A stretch of DNA of 64,000 bases. Source: Gammaproteobacteria bacterium. GTDB taxonomy: Bacteria; Pseudomonadota; Gammaproteobacteria; Ga0077536. This document shows positions 16,441 to 23,940 of this stretch, piece after piece; within the stretch, counting starts at the first letter, position 1, and the number at the start of each line of letters is the position of its first letter. The notes beneath the pieces are model-generated. The model was given only the letters and a program-made list of their open reading frames with translations, was not told where the DNA came from and made no database searches. Made by a program: the position numbers and the translations under genes. The stretch lies in NCBI GenBank assembly GCA_024235015.1, contig JACKNG010000001.1, positions 62,001 to 126,000 of the forward strand, read 5' to 3'.

Positions 16441-19386
16441 ATGTCCGCCTCCAGAATCCTGCCCGGCGTGCTCACCCTGCTCGCCCTGGGGGCCTGTCTC
16501 GCGCTGTCCTGGATGGCCGAGGTCATCATCGTCGAGCAGGCCCGCCGGCACGAGCGCGAGCATGTCGCCGACCAGCTCGACGCCCTGCGCCTGCGCATCG
16601 AGAAGCTGGTTGCCCGGGATATCTACTCCATCCGCGGCCTCGCCACCTACGTCGAGGCGCGTCCGGGTCTCGACGCCGACGAGTTCGACGCCTTCGCGGC
16701 GCGCCTGGTCGACGCCGACTCGGCCATCCGTCACGTCGCCGCCGCACCGGACCTGGTGATTCGCTACGTCTACCCGCGCGAGGGCAACGAAGCGGCGCTC
16801 GGTTTTGCCTATCACGACGACGCCCTGCAGCAGGCCGCCGCGGAACGCGCGGCCCGCAGCGACGACATTGTCGTCGCCGGACCGCTGGAACTGGTCCAGG
16901 GCGGCAGCGCTTTCGTCGCCCGCACGGCGGTGTGGACCCACGATGCCGCCGGCGCCGCCCGCCTGTGGGGACTGGTGGCGGTCATCATCGACAGCGGGCG
17001 CTTCTATGCCGCGGCCGGCCTGCTCGACGACGCGGCGCCGCTCGAAGTCGCGCTGCGCGGGCGCGATGCCACCGGTGCCGAGGGCCCGGCGTTCTTCGGC
17101 GATGCCAGCCTGTTCGAGCAGGACGTGGTTACCGGCTTCGCCGCGCTGCCGGTCGGTGGTTGGCAGATCGCGGCACGCCCGCGCCAGGGTTGGACGGCAG
17201 CGCACGCCGCCCCGGTGTGGTTGCCGCGCGCGTTCGGTGCCGGTGCCATGGTCCTGGTCGTGGCCTTCGCCGCCTTCCACGATCGTTTTCGCCGCGACCG
17301 CGCCGCGGCCGACCGCGCGGTGCACGAATCGCAGACCGACTTCCGCCTGCTGTTCGAGAACGTCAACGACGCCATCTTCATCCGCGACACGCCCAGCGGG
17401 CGCGTGATCGACGCCAACGTGCAGGCGGCCCGTTACCTCGGCTATCCCCGCGAGGCGCTGATCGGCATGTGCGTGTCGGACATCTATGCGACCGGCGACG
17501 ACGGCGAACTCGAGCGCATCACCGCCCGGATCAAGAACCACGGTTCGGCCGTGTTCCAGGCCCGGCATCGCCGTGCCGACGGCAGCCTGGCCACGGTCGA
17601 AGTCTCCGCGCGTCGCGTGCAGCGCCCGGCCAGCGACGTCATCATCTCGGTGGTGCGCGACGTCACCGAGCGTGAGAGCGCCGCCGCCGCCCTGCGCCGC
17701 AGCCAGCAGGACCTGGTCAACTCGATCGAATCGATCAGCGAAGGGTTTGCGCTGTGGGATCGCGACGACTGCCTGCAGGTCTACAACCGGCGCATGCTGG
17801 AGCTGTCGCCGCACCTCGAACCCTGCCTGGCGGTCGGCGTGCGCTTCGTCGACATGGTTGCCTATACCTATGACCAGGGCATCGTCAGCCATGAAATGCC
17901 GCGCGAGGACTGGATCGCCGCACGCCTGCGCCAGCATCGCGAACCAGGCGAACCGCTCGAGATCCTGAGCGAGACCGGCCGCTACCTGCGCATCTCCGAG
18001 CACCGTACCCCGGACGGCTACATCGTCGGCATCTACACCGACATCACCGCCATCAAGCAGGCCGAGGAGCACATCCGCTACCGGGCCTACTTCGACATGC
18101 TCACGGATCTGCCCAACCGCGAGAACTTCATGTCCCAGCTCGAGGCCACGGTGCGGCTGGCGCAGCGCAACCGCACCCTCTCGGCGCTGCTCTTCGTCGA
18201 TCTCGACCGCTTCAAGAACGTCAACGACACCCTCGGCCACCAGACCGGTGACCTCTTGTTGCAGGAAGCCGCACGGCGCATCTGCCACAGCGTGCGCAAT
18301 TCCGACATCGTGGCGCGCTTCGGCGGCGACGAGTTCGCCGTCATCCTGCGCGACATCGCCGAGACCAACGACGCCGCGCGCATCGCCGAGACCATCATCG
18401 GGCGCCTCGCCGAGGGCTACGTACTCGACGAGCAGGTGCTGTACTGCGGCGCCAGCATCGGCATCACGGTCTGTCCGAGCGACAGCGTCGAGCCGGAAGT
18501 CCTGCTGCGCAATGCGGACATGGCCATGTACCAGGCCAAGGCACTGGGTCGTAACACCTTCCGCTTCTTCACCGCGTCGATGACGGCACGCGCCGAGCAA
18601 TTCGTGGCCCTGGAGAAGGATCTGCGCCGCTCCATCGGCAGCGACGAGTTCGAACTCCACTACCAGCCGGTCATCCGCCTCGACGACGGCGCCCTGGGTG
18701 GCGCCGAGGCCCTGCTGCGCTGGCACCACCCCGAGCGCGGCACGGTCTCGCCGGCCGAGTTCATCCCGGTTGCCGAAGAGACCCGCCTCATCGTCGAGCT
18801 CGGCGCCTGGGTCCTGGAACGGGCCTGCCGCGAAATGCTCGAGTGGGTGGGGCCGAACGGCGCCCTGCCCCACCTTGCCCTGAACGTCTCCAGCCGCCAG
18901 CTGTGGGGTGGTTTCGATGGCGATTTCGTCCGCGGCGTGTTGAACGCGACGGGTTTCCCGGGAGAGCACCTCAAGTTCGAGATGACCGAGTCGCTGCTGA
19001 TCGAGGACGACGAACGGGCCTCGGCCATCCTCGGCGATTTCCGCGACCTCGGCATCGGCATCTCGATCGACGATTTCGGTACCGGCTACTCGGCCCTCGG
19101 CTACCTGCGCCGCTTCCCCGTCACCACGCTCAAGATCGATCGCAGCTTCGTGCGCGACATCGAGGTCGACCGCAGCGACGCCAGCCTGGTCGAATCGATC
19201 ATCGCCATGGCCCGGGCGCTGGGCATCGACGTCGTCGCCGAAGGGGTGGAGACGGCGGGCCAGGCGGCGATGTTGCGCGCCATGGGCTGCCAGTACGCGC
19301 AGGGCTTCCTGTTCGGGCGACCACAGCCGCGCGCCCGCTTCGCGGCCGATTTCGTCACCACCACGGACCGCCGGGCTGGCGGTTGA
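16441..19386 (+). CDS. membrane-bound CHASE-PAS-GGDEF-EAL cyclic-di-GMP protein
   Basis: A 981-residue inner-membrane signalling protein. One N-terminal transmembrane helix (about residues 7-27), a CHASE-like periplasmic sensor to about residue 260 and a second helix near 265-280 are followed by PAS domains (DFRLLFENVNDAIFIRD; SIESISEGFALWDRDD). The diguanylate cyclase domain has an intact FGGDEFAV (GGDEF 628-632). The phosphodiesterase domain has an intact EAL (756-758), DDFGTGYSALGYLRR and EGVET. Both activities could be functional, and which dominates cannot be told from sequence. The start at 16441 is chosen because the upstream in-frame codons are poor and the hydrophobic N-terminus follows directly. 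It is divergent from the TetR-icmF operon; the ligand is unknown. Confidence 0.93.
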   Translation: MSASRILPGVLTLLALGACLALSWMAEVIIVEQARRHEREHVADQLDALRLRIEKLVARDIYSIRGLATYVEARPGLDADEFDAFAARLVDADSAIRHVAAAPDLVIRYVYPREGNEAALGFAYHDDALQQAAAERAARSDDIVVAGPLELVQGGSAFVARTAVWTHDAAGAARLWGLVAVIIDSGRFYAAAGLLDDAAPLEVALRGRDATGAEGPAFFGDASLFEQDVVTGFAALPVGGWQIAARPRQGWTAAHAAPVWLPRAFGAGAMVLVVAFAAFHDRFRRDRAAADRAVHESQTDFRLLFENVNDAIFIRDTPSGRVIDANVQAARYLGYPREALIGMCVSDIYATGDDGELERITARIKNHGSAVFQARHRRADGSLATVEVSARRVQRPASDVIISVVRDVTERESAAAALRRSQQDLVNSIESISEGFALWDRDDCLQVYNRRMLELSPHLEPCLAVGVRFVDMVAYTYDQGIVSHEMPREDWIAARLRQHREPGEPLEILSETGRYLRISEHRTPDGYIVGIYTDITAIKQAEEHIRYRAYFDMLTDLPNRENFMSQLEATVRLAQRNRTLSALLFVDLDRFKNVNDTLGHQTGDLLLQEAARRICHSVRNSDIVARFGGDEFAVILRDIAETNDAARIAETIIGRLAEGYVLDEQVLYCGASIGITVCPSDSVEPEVLLRNADMAMYQAKALGRNTFRFFTASMTARAEQFVALEKDLRRSIGSDEFELHYQPVIRLDDGALGGAEALLRWHHPERGTVSPAEFIPVAEETRLIVELGAWVLERACREMLEWVGPNGALPHLALNVSSRQLWGGFDGDFVRGVLNATGFPGEHLKFEMTESLLIEDDERASAILGDFRDLGIGISIDDFGTGYSALGYLRRFPVTTLKIDRSFVRDIEVDRSDASLVESIIAMARALGIDVVAEGVETAGQAAMLRAMGCQYAQGFLFGRPQPRARFAADFVTTTDRRAGG

Positions 19387-19426
19387 GGCACGGTCGGGCC
19401 GGGCGCGCTGCGGGCTGCGGCGGCGC

Positions 19427-20284
19427 TCAGCGCGCGCCGACGCGGACCAGGCCCTCCTGGGCCACGGACACCACCAGCCGTCCGGCGGCATCGTAGAAGC
19501 TGCCGCGCGCCAGCCCGCGCGCACCGGCCGAACTCACGCCTTCGCAGACGTAGAGCAACCAGTCGTCCATGCGGAAAGGCCGGTGGAACCACATCGCATG
19601 GTCGAGGCTGGCGAGGAAGATGTTCTCGTCGGTGGGGCGCACGCCCTGCGGCATGAGCAGGGTCGTGATCAGGCCGTAGTCCGACAGGTAGGCGAGGATG
19701 GCGCGGTGCAGATCGGTGTCGTCGGGCAGGCGGTCGACGGTGCGCAGCCACACGCGGCGCAGCGGCGGCGTGCCCGGCGCGGTGTCACCGAAATAGGCAT
19801 CGATGGGCCGGAACTCGAACGGCGCGGCGATGCTTGCGATGCGCTGGACCTTGGGCGAGGCACCCTCGAGGTTGAGCTGGTCGAAGGTCACGCGGGCAAG
19901 TTCGCCGGGCGGCGGCACCGCGGGCATGGCGCCCTGGTACTCGATGCCGTCCTCGCTTTTGTGGAAAGACGCTTCGAGGGTGAAGATCGGCCGGCCGTTC
20001 TGTACCGCGGTGACACGACGGGCAGAGAAGCTGCCGCCGTCGCGACTGCGATCGACCTCGTAGATCACGGGCCTGGCCGACAGCGCCTCGCGCAGGAAGT
20101 AGGCATGGATGGAATGCACCGCGCGCGCCTCGACGGTCGACTGCGCGGCCTTGATCGCCTCGCCCAGCACCTTGCCGCCGTAGACCCGTGGCAGGTGGGT
20201 GTCGCTGATGGCGCCGCGGAACAGGTTGTCCTCGAGACGTTCGAGTTCGAGGGCGTTAACCAGGCGTTCGAGGGCGGCGTCCAC
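19427..20284 (-). CDS. tesB: acyl-CoA thioesterase II (TesB family)
   Basis: A 285-residue double-hotdog thioesterase, the usual TesB length. LEDNLFRGAISDTHLPRVYG, GGKVLGEAIKAAQ, SIHAYFLR, and the C-terminal LDHAMWFHRPFRMDDWLLY and GLARGSFYD are hallmarks; the last contains the Asp/Thr/Gln catalytic region. It hydrolyses acyl-CoA esters to free acids, releasing CoA. The start is taken as GTG at 20284, 7 bp after the panB stop, because an ATG upstream lies within panB in another frame. It is the last gene of the long leftward acyl-CoA run. Confidence 0.9.
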   Translation of the reverse strand: MDAALERLVNALELERLEDNLFRGAISDTHLPRVYGGKVLGEAIKAAQSTVEARAVHSIHAYFLREALSARPVIYEVDRSRDGGSFSARRVTAVQNGRPIFTLEASFHKSEDGIEYQGAMPAVPPPGELARVTFDQLNLEGASPKVQRIASIAAPFEFRPIDAYFGDTAPGTPPLRRVWLRTVDRLPDDTDLHRAILAYLSDYGLITTLLMPQGVRPTDENIFLASLDHAMWFHRPFRMDDWLLYVCEGVSSAGARGLARGSFYDAAGRLVVSVAQEGLVRVGAR

Positions 20285-20291
20285 GGCGTTC

Positions 20292-21110
20292 TCAGCGGAA
20301 GGCGTATTCGTCGCTTGGGAAGGTGCCGCCGCGGACCTCGTTGACGTAGGTCTCGAGCGCGCCGTGGATCGAGCCTTCCTGCTCCATGTAGTTCTTCGAG
20401 AAGCGGGTGCGCTTGCCGGGGAAGATGTCGAGCACGTCGTAGAGGACGAGGATCTGGCCGTCGACGTGGGGGCCGGCACCGATACCGATGACCGGCACCC
20501 CGGCGGCAGCGGTGATGTCGGCGGCGAGGTCGATGGGCACGCATTCCAGCAGCAGCACGTCGGCGCCGGCCTCTTCCAGCGCGCGGGCGTCGTCCTTCAT
20601 CTTCTGCGCCGCCTTTGCTTCGCGGCCCTGTACGCGGTAGCCGCCGAACTTGTGGATGGCCTGCGGGGTGAGGCCGAGGTGGGCGCACACCGGCACGCCG
20701 CACTCGGTGAGGCGCGCGACCATGTCGATTTCGAGCTCACCCCATTCGAGTTTGACGATCTCCGCCCCGCCCTCCTTCATCAGGCGCGCGGCGTTGCGCA
20801 GGCAGTCGGCCGGCGACGAGTAGCTCATGAACGGCATGTCGGCCATGATCATCGCGCGCCGCGTGCCGCGCGCGACCATCTGGGTGTGGTACACGATGTG
20901 GTCGACGGTGACCGGGATGGTGGTGGCCTGACCCTGCACCACCATGCCGAGCGAATCGCCGACCAGGATGAAGTCGATGCCGACGCGGTCGAGGGCATGG
21001 GCGAAGGCGGCGTCGTAGGCCGTCATGCTCGCGATCTTCTCGCCGCGCTCCTTCATCAGGCGCAGGGTACGCACCGTGACCTTGTCCGCCATGTCCTGCT
21101 GTGCGCTCAT
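20292..21110 (-). CDS. panB: 3-methyl-2-oxobutanoate hydroxymethyltransferase PanB
   Basis: A 272-residue enzyme that transfers a hydroxymethyl group from 5,10-methylene-tetrahydrofolate to alpha-ketoisovalerate, the first committed step of pantothenate and hence CoA synthesis. Conserved segments are MTAYDAAFA, LVGDSLGMVVQG, the metal-binding Asp in MADMPFMSYS, LEWGE and IGIGAGPHVDGQILV. GGAGGAGG before the ATG at 21110 is a strong ribosome binding site. No panC or panD is adjacent. Its position between two thioesterase genes is unusual; it may supply CoA for a CoA-heavy pathway. Confidence 0.95.
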   Translation of the reverse strand: MSAQQDMADKVTVRTLRLMKERGEKIASMTAYDAAFAHALDRVGIDFILVGDSLGMVVQGQATTIPVTVDHIVYHTQMVARGTRRAMIMADMPFMSYSSPADCLRNAARLMKEGGAEIVKLEWGELEIDMVARLTECGVPVCAHLGLTPQAIHKFGGYRVQGREAKAAQKMKDDARALEEAGADVLLLECVPIDLAADITAAAGVPVIGIGAGPHVDGQILVLYDVLDIFPGKRTRFSKNYMEQEGSIHGALETYVNEVRGGTFPSDEYAFR

Positions 21111-21134
21111 AAGGTGCCTCCTCCGGCGCGCCGC

Positions 21135-21545
21135 TCAGCGCGCTGCGCGTCTGCGTTCGATGCCCTGCACGAAGCGGGCGAGATCGACCGGCGCACGCTC
21201 GTGCCAGCCGTCGCCGATGGTTTCATGCTCGTCGTGGGCCTCGCAAGCGAAGCGCACGTGGCGCGCGCCGACCTCGACCACGCGGGCAGTGGCGGTGACC
21301 CGCTCGCCGACCGGGGTGGCGGCAAGGTGGCGGACGTCGACCCGCGTGCCGACCGAGACCCAGCCCGCCGGCAGCAGCGCGGCGATGGCATCGGCCGCGG
21401 CCATTTCCATCAGCAGGATCATCTGTGGCGTGGCGTAGACCGCCGGCAGGCCGGCATAGGCATGTTGCACGGTGAGCTCGTGGGTGACCTCGATGCTGCG
21501 CGTCGCGCTGGCGCCCAGCGCGACCAGGCTGGCGAGGTCGATCAT
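21135..21545 (-). CDS. hotdog thioesterase, FlK (fluoroacetyl-CoA thioesterase)-like
   Basis: A 136-residue single-hotdog protein that resembles Streptomyces FlK from end to end. LPAVYATPQMILLMEMAA supplies the candidate catalytic Thr39 and Glu47; GTRVDVRHLAATPVGE supplies Gly66 and His73; AHDEHETIGDGWHERAPVDL matches the C-terminal FlK block. In FlK the Thr-Glu-His set hydrolyses fluoroacetyl-CoA with high selectivity. Here the lid phenylalanine position is not clearly conserved, so the substrate may be another short acyl-CoA. The start overlaps the stop of the haloalkane dehalogenase gene by 4 bp (ATGA), so the two proteins are made together. Confidence 0.78.
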   Translation of the reverse strand: MIDLASLVALGASATRSIEVTHELTVQHAYAGLPAVYATPQMILLMEMAAADAIAALLPAGWVSVGTRVDVRHLAATPVGERVTATARVVEVGARHVRFACEAHDEHETIGDGWHERAPVDLARFVQGIERRRAAR

Positions 21546-22423
21546 GCGCCGCTGAATGCAGCAATCCAGTCGCGCAGGGCGGCGACGATCTCGGCCGGCG
21601 AATCCTCCTGGATGAAATGCAGGCCCTTGACCGTCACCTCGGTCGTGTTGGGCCAGGCGCGCGCGACCTCGGCCGGGGGGCCGTTCATGATCATGCCGGG
21701 GTCCGCACTGATGAACAGCTTGGGGATGGACGACTGCGCCAGGTAGTCGGCGTAGTTCTCGACCACGTCGACGACGTCGGCCGGTTCGCCACCGAGCGGG
21801 ATCTGGCGCGGCCAGGTCAGGGTCGGGCGACGGCCCTCGCCGGGTTCCAGGAAGGGCGCCCGGTAGGCCGCCATCTCCTCGTCGCTCAGCGTGCGCAGGA
21901 TCGACGCCGGCAGCACGCGTTCGACGAACACGTTCTTCTCCAGCACCACGGTCTCGCCAGCCGGCGAGCGGAAAGTCTGGAACATCTCGCGCGCCGAGTC
22001 GGGCCACTCGTCCCAGCTCAGCGGCTTGACGATGCCTTCCATGTGGGCGACGGCCGCAGCGGCTCCCGGGTGGGTCGCGATCCAGTCGAAGCCGAGCGCG
22101 CTGCCCCAGTCGTGGATGACGAAGACGACATCGCGTTCGACACCGAGTGCAGCCAGCGCACCCTGCCAGTAGCGCCGTTGCTCGGCGAAGGTGTAGCGCT
22201 CGGGACCGGAGTCCGGCAGCTTGTCCGAGTCGCCCATGCCGATGAGGTCGATGGCGATGCAGCGGCCGAGGTCGGCGAGCTGCGGCAGGATGTTGCGCCA
22301 CAGGTAAGAGGAGGTCGGGTTGCCGTGCTGGAACACGATCGGACGTCCCTGCCCCATCTCGACGTAGGCCATGCGGCGGCCTTCGACCTCGACGTATTGC
22401 TTCTTGTTCGACCAGTCGTTCAT
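21542..22423 (-). CDS. haloalkane dehalogenase, subfamily II (DhaA/LinB-like)
   Basis: A 293-residue alpha/beta-hydrolase that should cleave carbon-halogen bonds of haloalkanes by a covalent alkyl-enzyme ester, giving alcohol and halide. HGNPTSSYLWRNI places the halide-binding Asn at 35; HDWGSALGFDW gives nucleophile Asp105 and Trp106; HMEGIVKPLSW gives acid Glu129, and LHFIQEDSP gives base His269. This is the Asp-Glu-His arrangement of the LinB/DhaA branch. AGGAG precedes the ATG at 22423. Epoxide hydrolase or haloacetate dehalogenase is less likely because of the Asn/Trp halide pair. Confidence 0.88.
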   Translation of the reverse strand: MNDWSNKKQYVEVEGRRMAYVEMGQGRPIVFQHGNPTSSYLWRNILPQLADLGRCIAIDLIGMGDSDKLPDSGPERYTFAEQRRYWQGALAALGVERDVVFVIHDWGSALGFDWIATHPGAAAAVAHMEGIVKPLSWDEWPDSAREMFQTFRSPAGETVVLEKNVFVERVLPASILRTLSDEEMAAYRAPFLEPGEGRRPTLTWPRQIPLGGEPADVVDVVENYADYLAQSSIPKLFISADPGMIMNGPPAEVARAWPNTTEVTVKGLHFIQEDSPAEIVAALRDWIAAFSGA

Positions 22424-22447
22424 GGGCGGTCTCCTCGCGGATGGGGC

Positions 22448-23338
22448 TCAGCGCGCGGCGCCGAGCTTGTCGAGTTGCGCAGCCAGGGCGACGATGCGTT
22501 CCGCCTGCACCAGGTGCGGGCGGTCGATCATCTTGCCGTCGAGCTGCAGGGTACCGGCATCGGGATTGCTGGCGAAGGCTTCGATCACGGCGCGTGCGTG
22601 GGCGAGCTCCTCGGCCGAGGGCGAGAACGCGGCGTTGATGACCTCGACCTGGGCCGGGTGGATGGCGATCTTGCCGGTGAAGCCATCGCGCCGTGCCTCG
22701 TCGCACACCACCTTAAGACGATCGGTGTCGCGGAAATCGGCCATCACGGTGTCGATGGCCTGCACGCCGGCGGCGTGGGCGCCGAACAGGCACAGCGAGC
22801 GCACCAGCTGGTAGGGGCTGGTCCATTCCTTGTCCGGGCGCAGGTTGGTGCTGGCACCGACCGCGGCGCCGAGATCCTCCGCGCCCCAGGTCATGCCGGC
22901 CAGGCGCGGGGTGTCGAAACGGTAGTCGCCGAGGGTGAACACCGCGGCGGCGGTCTCGGTCGCCACCGGCAGCAGGGCGATGGCCCCGGCCGGCAGGGCG
23001 TGTTCGGCCTCGAGCACGTCGATGTAGTGCGAGACCGTGCGGAGATCTTCCGGGCCGTTGGCCTTGGGCACGACGATGCCATCGGGTGCGGCCGGCACCA
23101 CGGCGGCGATGTCGTGCAGGGTGAGGCCCGAGTCGAGCGGGTTGACGCGCACGTAGAAGCGGACACCGGCTGCGCGCTCGCCGCGCAGGAAGTCAGCGAC
23201 CATGCCGCGCGCGGTCGGCTTGCGCGTCGCGGCGACCGAATCCTCGAGGTCGAGGATCACGCAGTCGGCGCCGATCCCCGACGCCTTGGTCATCTTCTTG
23301 TCGCTGTCGCCCGGGGCGAAGAGGAGTGAGCGCAACAT
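22448..23338 (-). CDS. CitE-like CoA ester lyase (HpcH/HpaI family)
   Basis: A 296-residue TIM-barrel lyase of the CitE branch, starting MLRSLLFAPGDSDKKMTKA. Mg-binding residues are in CVILDLEDSV, and RVNPLDSG, WGAEDLGAA and GKIAIHPAQV are conserved. Relatives split malyl-CoA, citramalyl-CoA or beta-methylmalyl-CoA into glyoxylate or pyruvate plus an acyl-CoA. The ATG at 23338 shares one base with the stop of the upstream MaoC gene (TGATG), so it probably acts on the hydrated product of that hydratase. The exact substrate cannot be read from the sequence. Confidence 0.85.
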   Translation of the reverse strand: MLRSLLFAPGDSDKKMTKASGIGADCVILDLEDSVAATRKPTARGMVADFLRGERAAGVRFYVRVNPLDSGLTLHDIAAVVPAAPDGIVVPKANGPEDLRTVSHYIDVLEAEHALPAGAIALLPVATETAAAVFTLGDYRFDTPRLAGMTWGAEDLGAAVGASTNLRPDKEWTSPYQLVRSLCLFGAHAAGVQAIDTVMADFRDTDRLKVVCDEARRDGFTGKIAIHPAQVEVINAAFSPSAEELAHARAVIEAFASNPDAGTLQLDGKMIDRPHLVQAERIVALAAQLDKLGAAR

Positions 23339-23793
23339 CAGGTCGGCTTCCTCAGCATCAGTCCCGAGCGCTTGCACACGGCGACCAGCTCGTCCTTCTG
23401 GTTGTAGGCGCGGTGCTCGAAGATGACGATGCCGTTCTGCGGCCGCGACTTGCTCTCGCGCAGCTCCATCACCTCCGACTCGACGCGGATGGTGTCGCCG
23501 TGGAACAACGGGCGCGGAAAGCGCACCTCGTCCCAGCCGAGGTTGGCGACGGTGGTGCCGAGGGTGGTCTCGTGCACGCTGATGCCGACCATCAGCGCCA
23601 GGGTGAAGCCCGAGTTGACGATACGCTGGCCGAACTCGGTCTCGTTCCTGCAATACTCCTCGTCGAGGTGCAGCCGCGCCGGGTTGTGCGTCATCGCCGT
23701 GAACAGGACGTTGTCGGTCTCGGTCAGGGTGCGGCGGATCGGGTGATGGAAAATCTGCCCGACGCTGAATTCTTCGAAGTAAAGGCCTGCCAT
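23338..23793 (-). CDS. MaoC-family acyl-CoA hydratase
   Basis: A 151-residue hotdog hydratase beginning MAGLYFEEFSVGQIFHHPI. The hydratase-2 motif is present as TETDNVLFTAMTHNPARLHLD, with the catalytic Asp/His pair in that segment, followed by GQRIVNSGFTLALMVG. GGGAGGAAA before the ATG at 23793 sets the start. It is translationally linked to the CitE-like lyase. By analogy with mesaconyl-CoA and itaconyl-CoA hydratases paired with CitE lyases, the substrate may be a C4/C5 unsaturated dicarboxylyl-CoA; this is inference from the gene pair. Confidence 0.85.
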   Translation of the reverse strand: MAGLYFEEFSVGQIFHHPIRRTLTETDNVLFTAMTHNPARLHLDEEYCRNETEFGQRIVNSGFTLALMVGISVHETTLGTTVANLGWDEVRFPRPLFHGDTIRVESEVMELRESKSRPQNGIVIFEHRAYNQKDELVAVCKRSGLMLRKPT

Positions 23794-23835
23794 GTTTCCT
23801 CCCGTGTGCGCTGCTGGCCGTGAAAGCGAGGCGGC

Positions 23836-23841
23836 ATTATA
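23836..23841 (-). promoter_or_regulatory. perfect TATAAT -10 element upstream of the MaoC-CitE pair
   Basis: Read on the minus strand this is TATAAT, 43 bp before the MaoC start codon. The matching -35 region would fall inside the hairpin repeat at 23845-23897, and no good TTGACA-like hexamer is found there. Promoter activity is therefore uncertain. Confidence 0.4.
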
Positions 23842-23844
23842 GGG

Positions 23845-23897
23845 AAATCGGGGACAGACCACGGTTTCCGCCGGAAACCGTGGTCTGTCCCCGATTT
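23845..23897. repeat. 53-bp near-perfect palindrome with GGGGACAG tips
   Basis: Arms 23845-23870 and 23872-23897 are exact inverted copies of 26 bases around a single C. The outer part reads AAATCGGGGACAG and its complement. The same GGGGACAG...CTGTCCCC ends occur in the hairpins at 34016 and 46318, with different stem interiors, so this is one member of a REP-like family. It lies in the 147-bp gap between the MatB-like gene and MaoC. A T-run follows on the plus strand, so it could also stop transcription, though no plus-strand gene ends here. Confidence 0.85.
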
Positions 23898-23940
23898 TTC
23901 CTTCGATGCGAACCTGGTGCCGGTTCGCGGCCCGCGGTCG

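Noticed and set aside
16342..19524. Open frame of over 1000 codons antisense to the GGDEF-EAL gene
   Set aside because: The other strand encodes intact CHASE, PAS, GGDEF and EAL motifs; the antisense translation has none.
23845..23897. Palindrome read as a simple rho-independent terminator
   Set aside because: The T-run follows on the plus strand where no gene ends; the shared GGGGACAG ends with two other loci fit a repeat family better.
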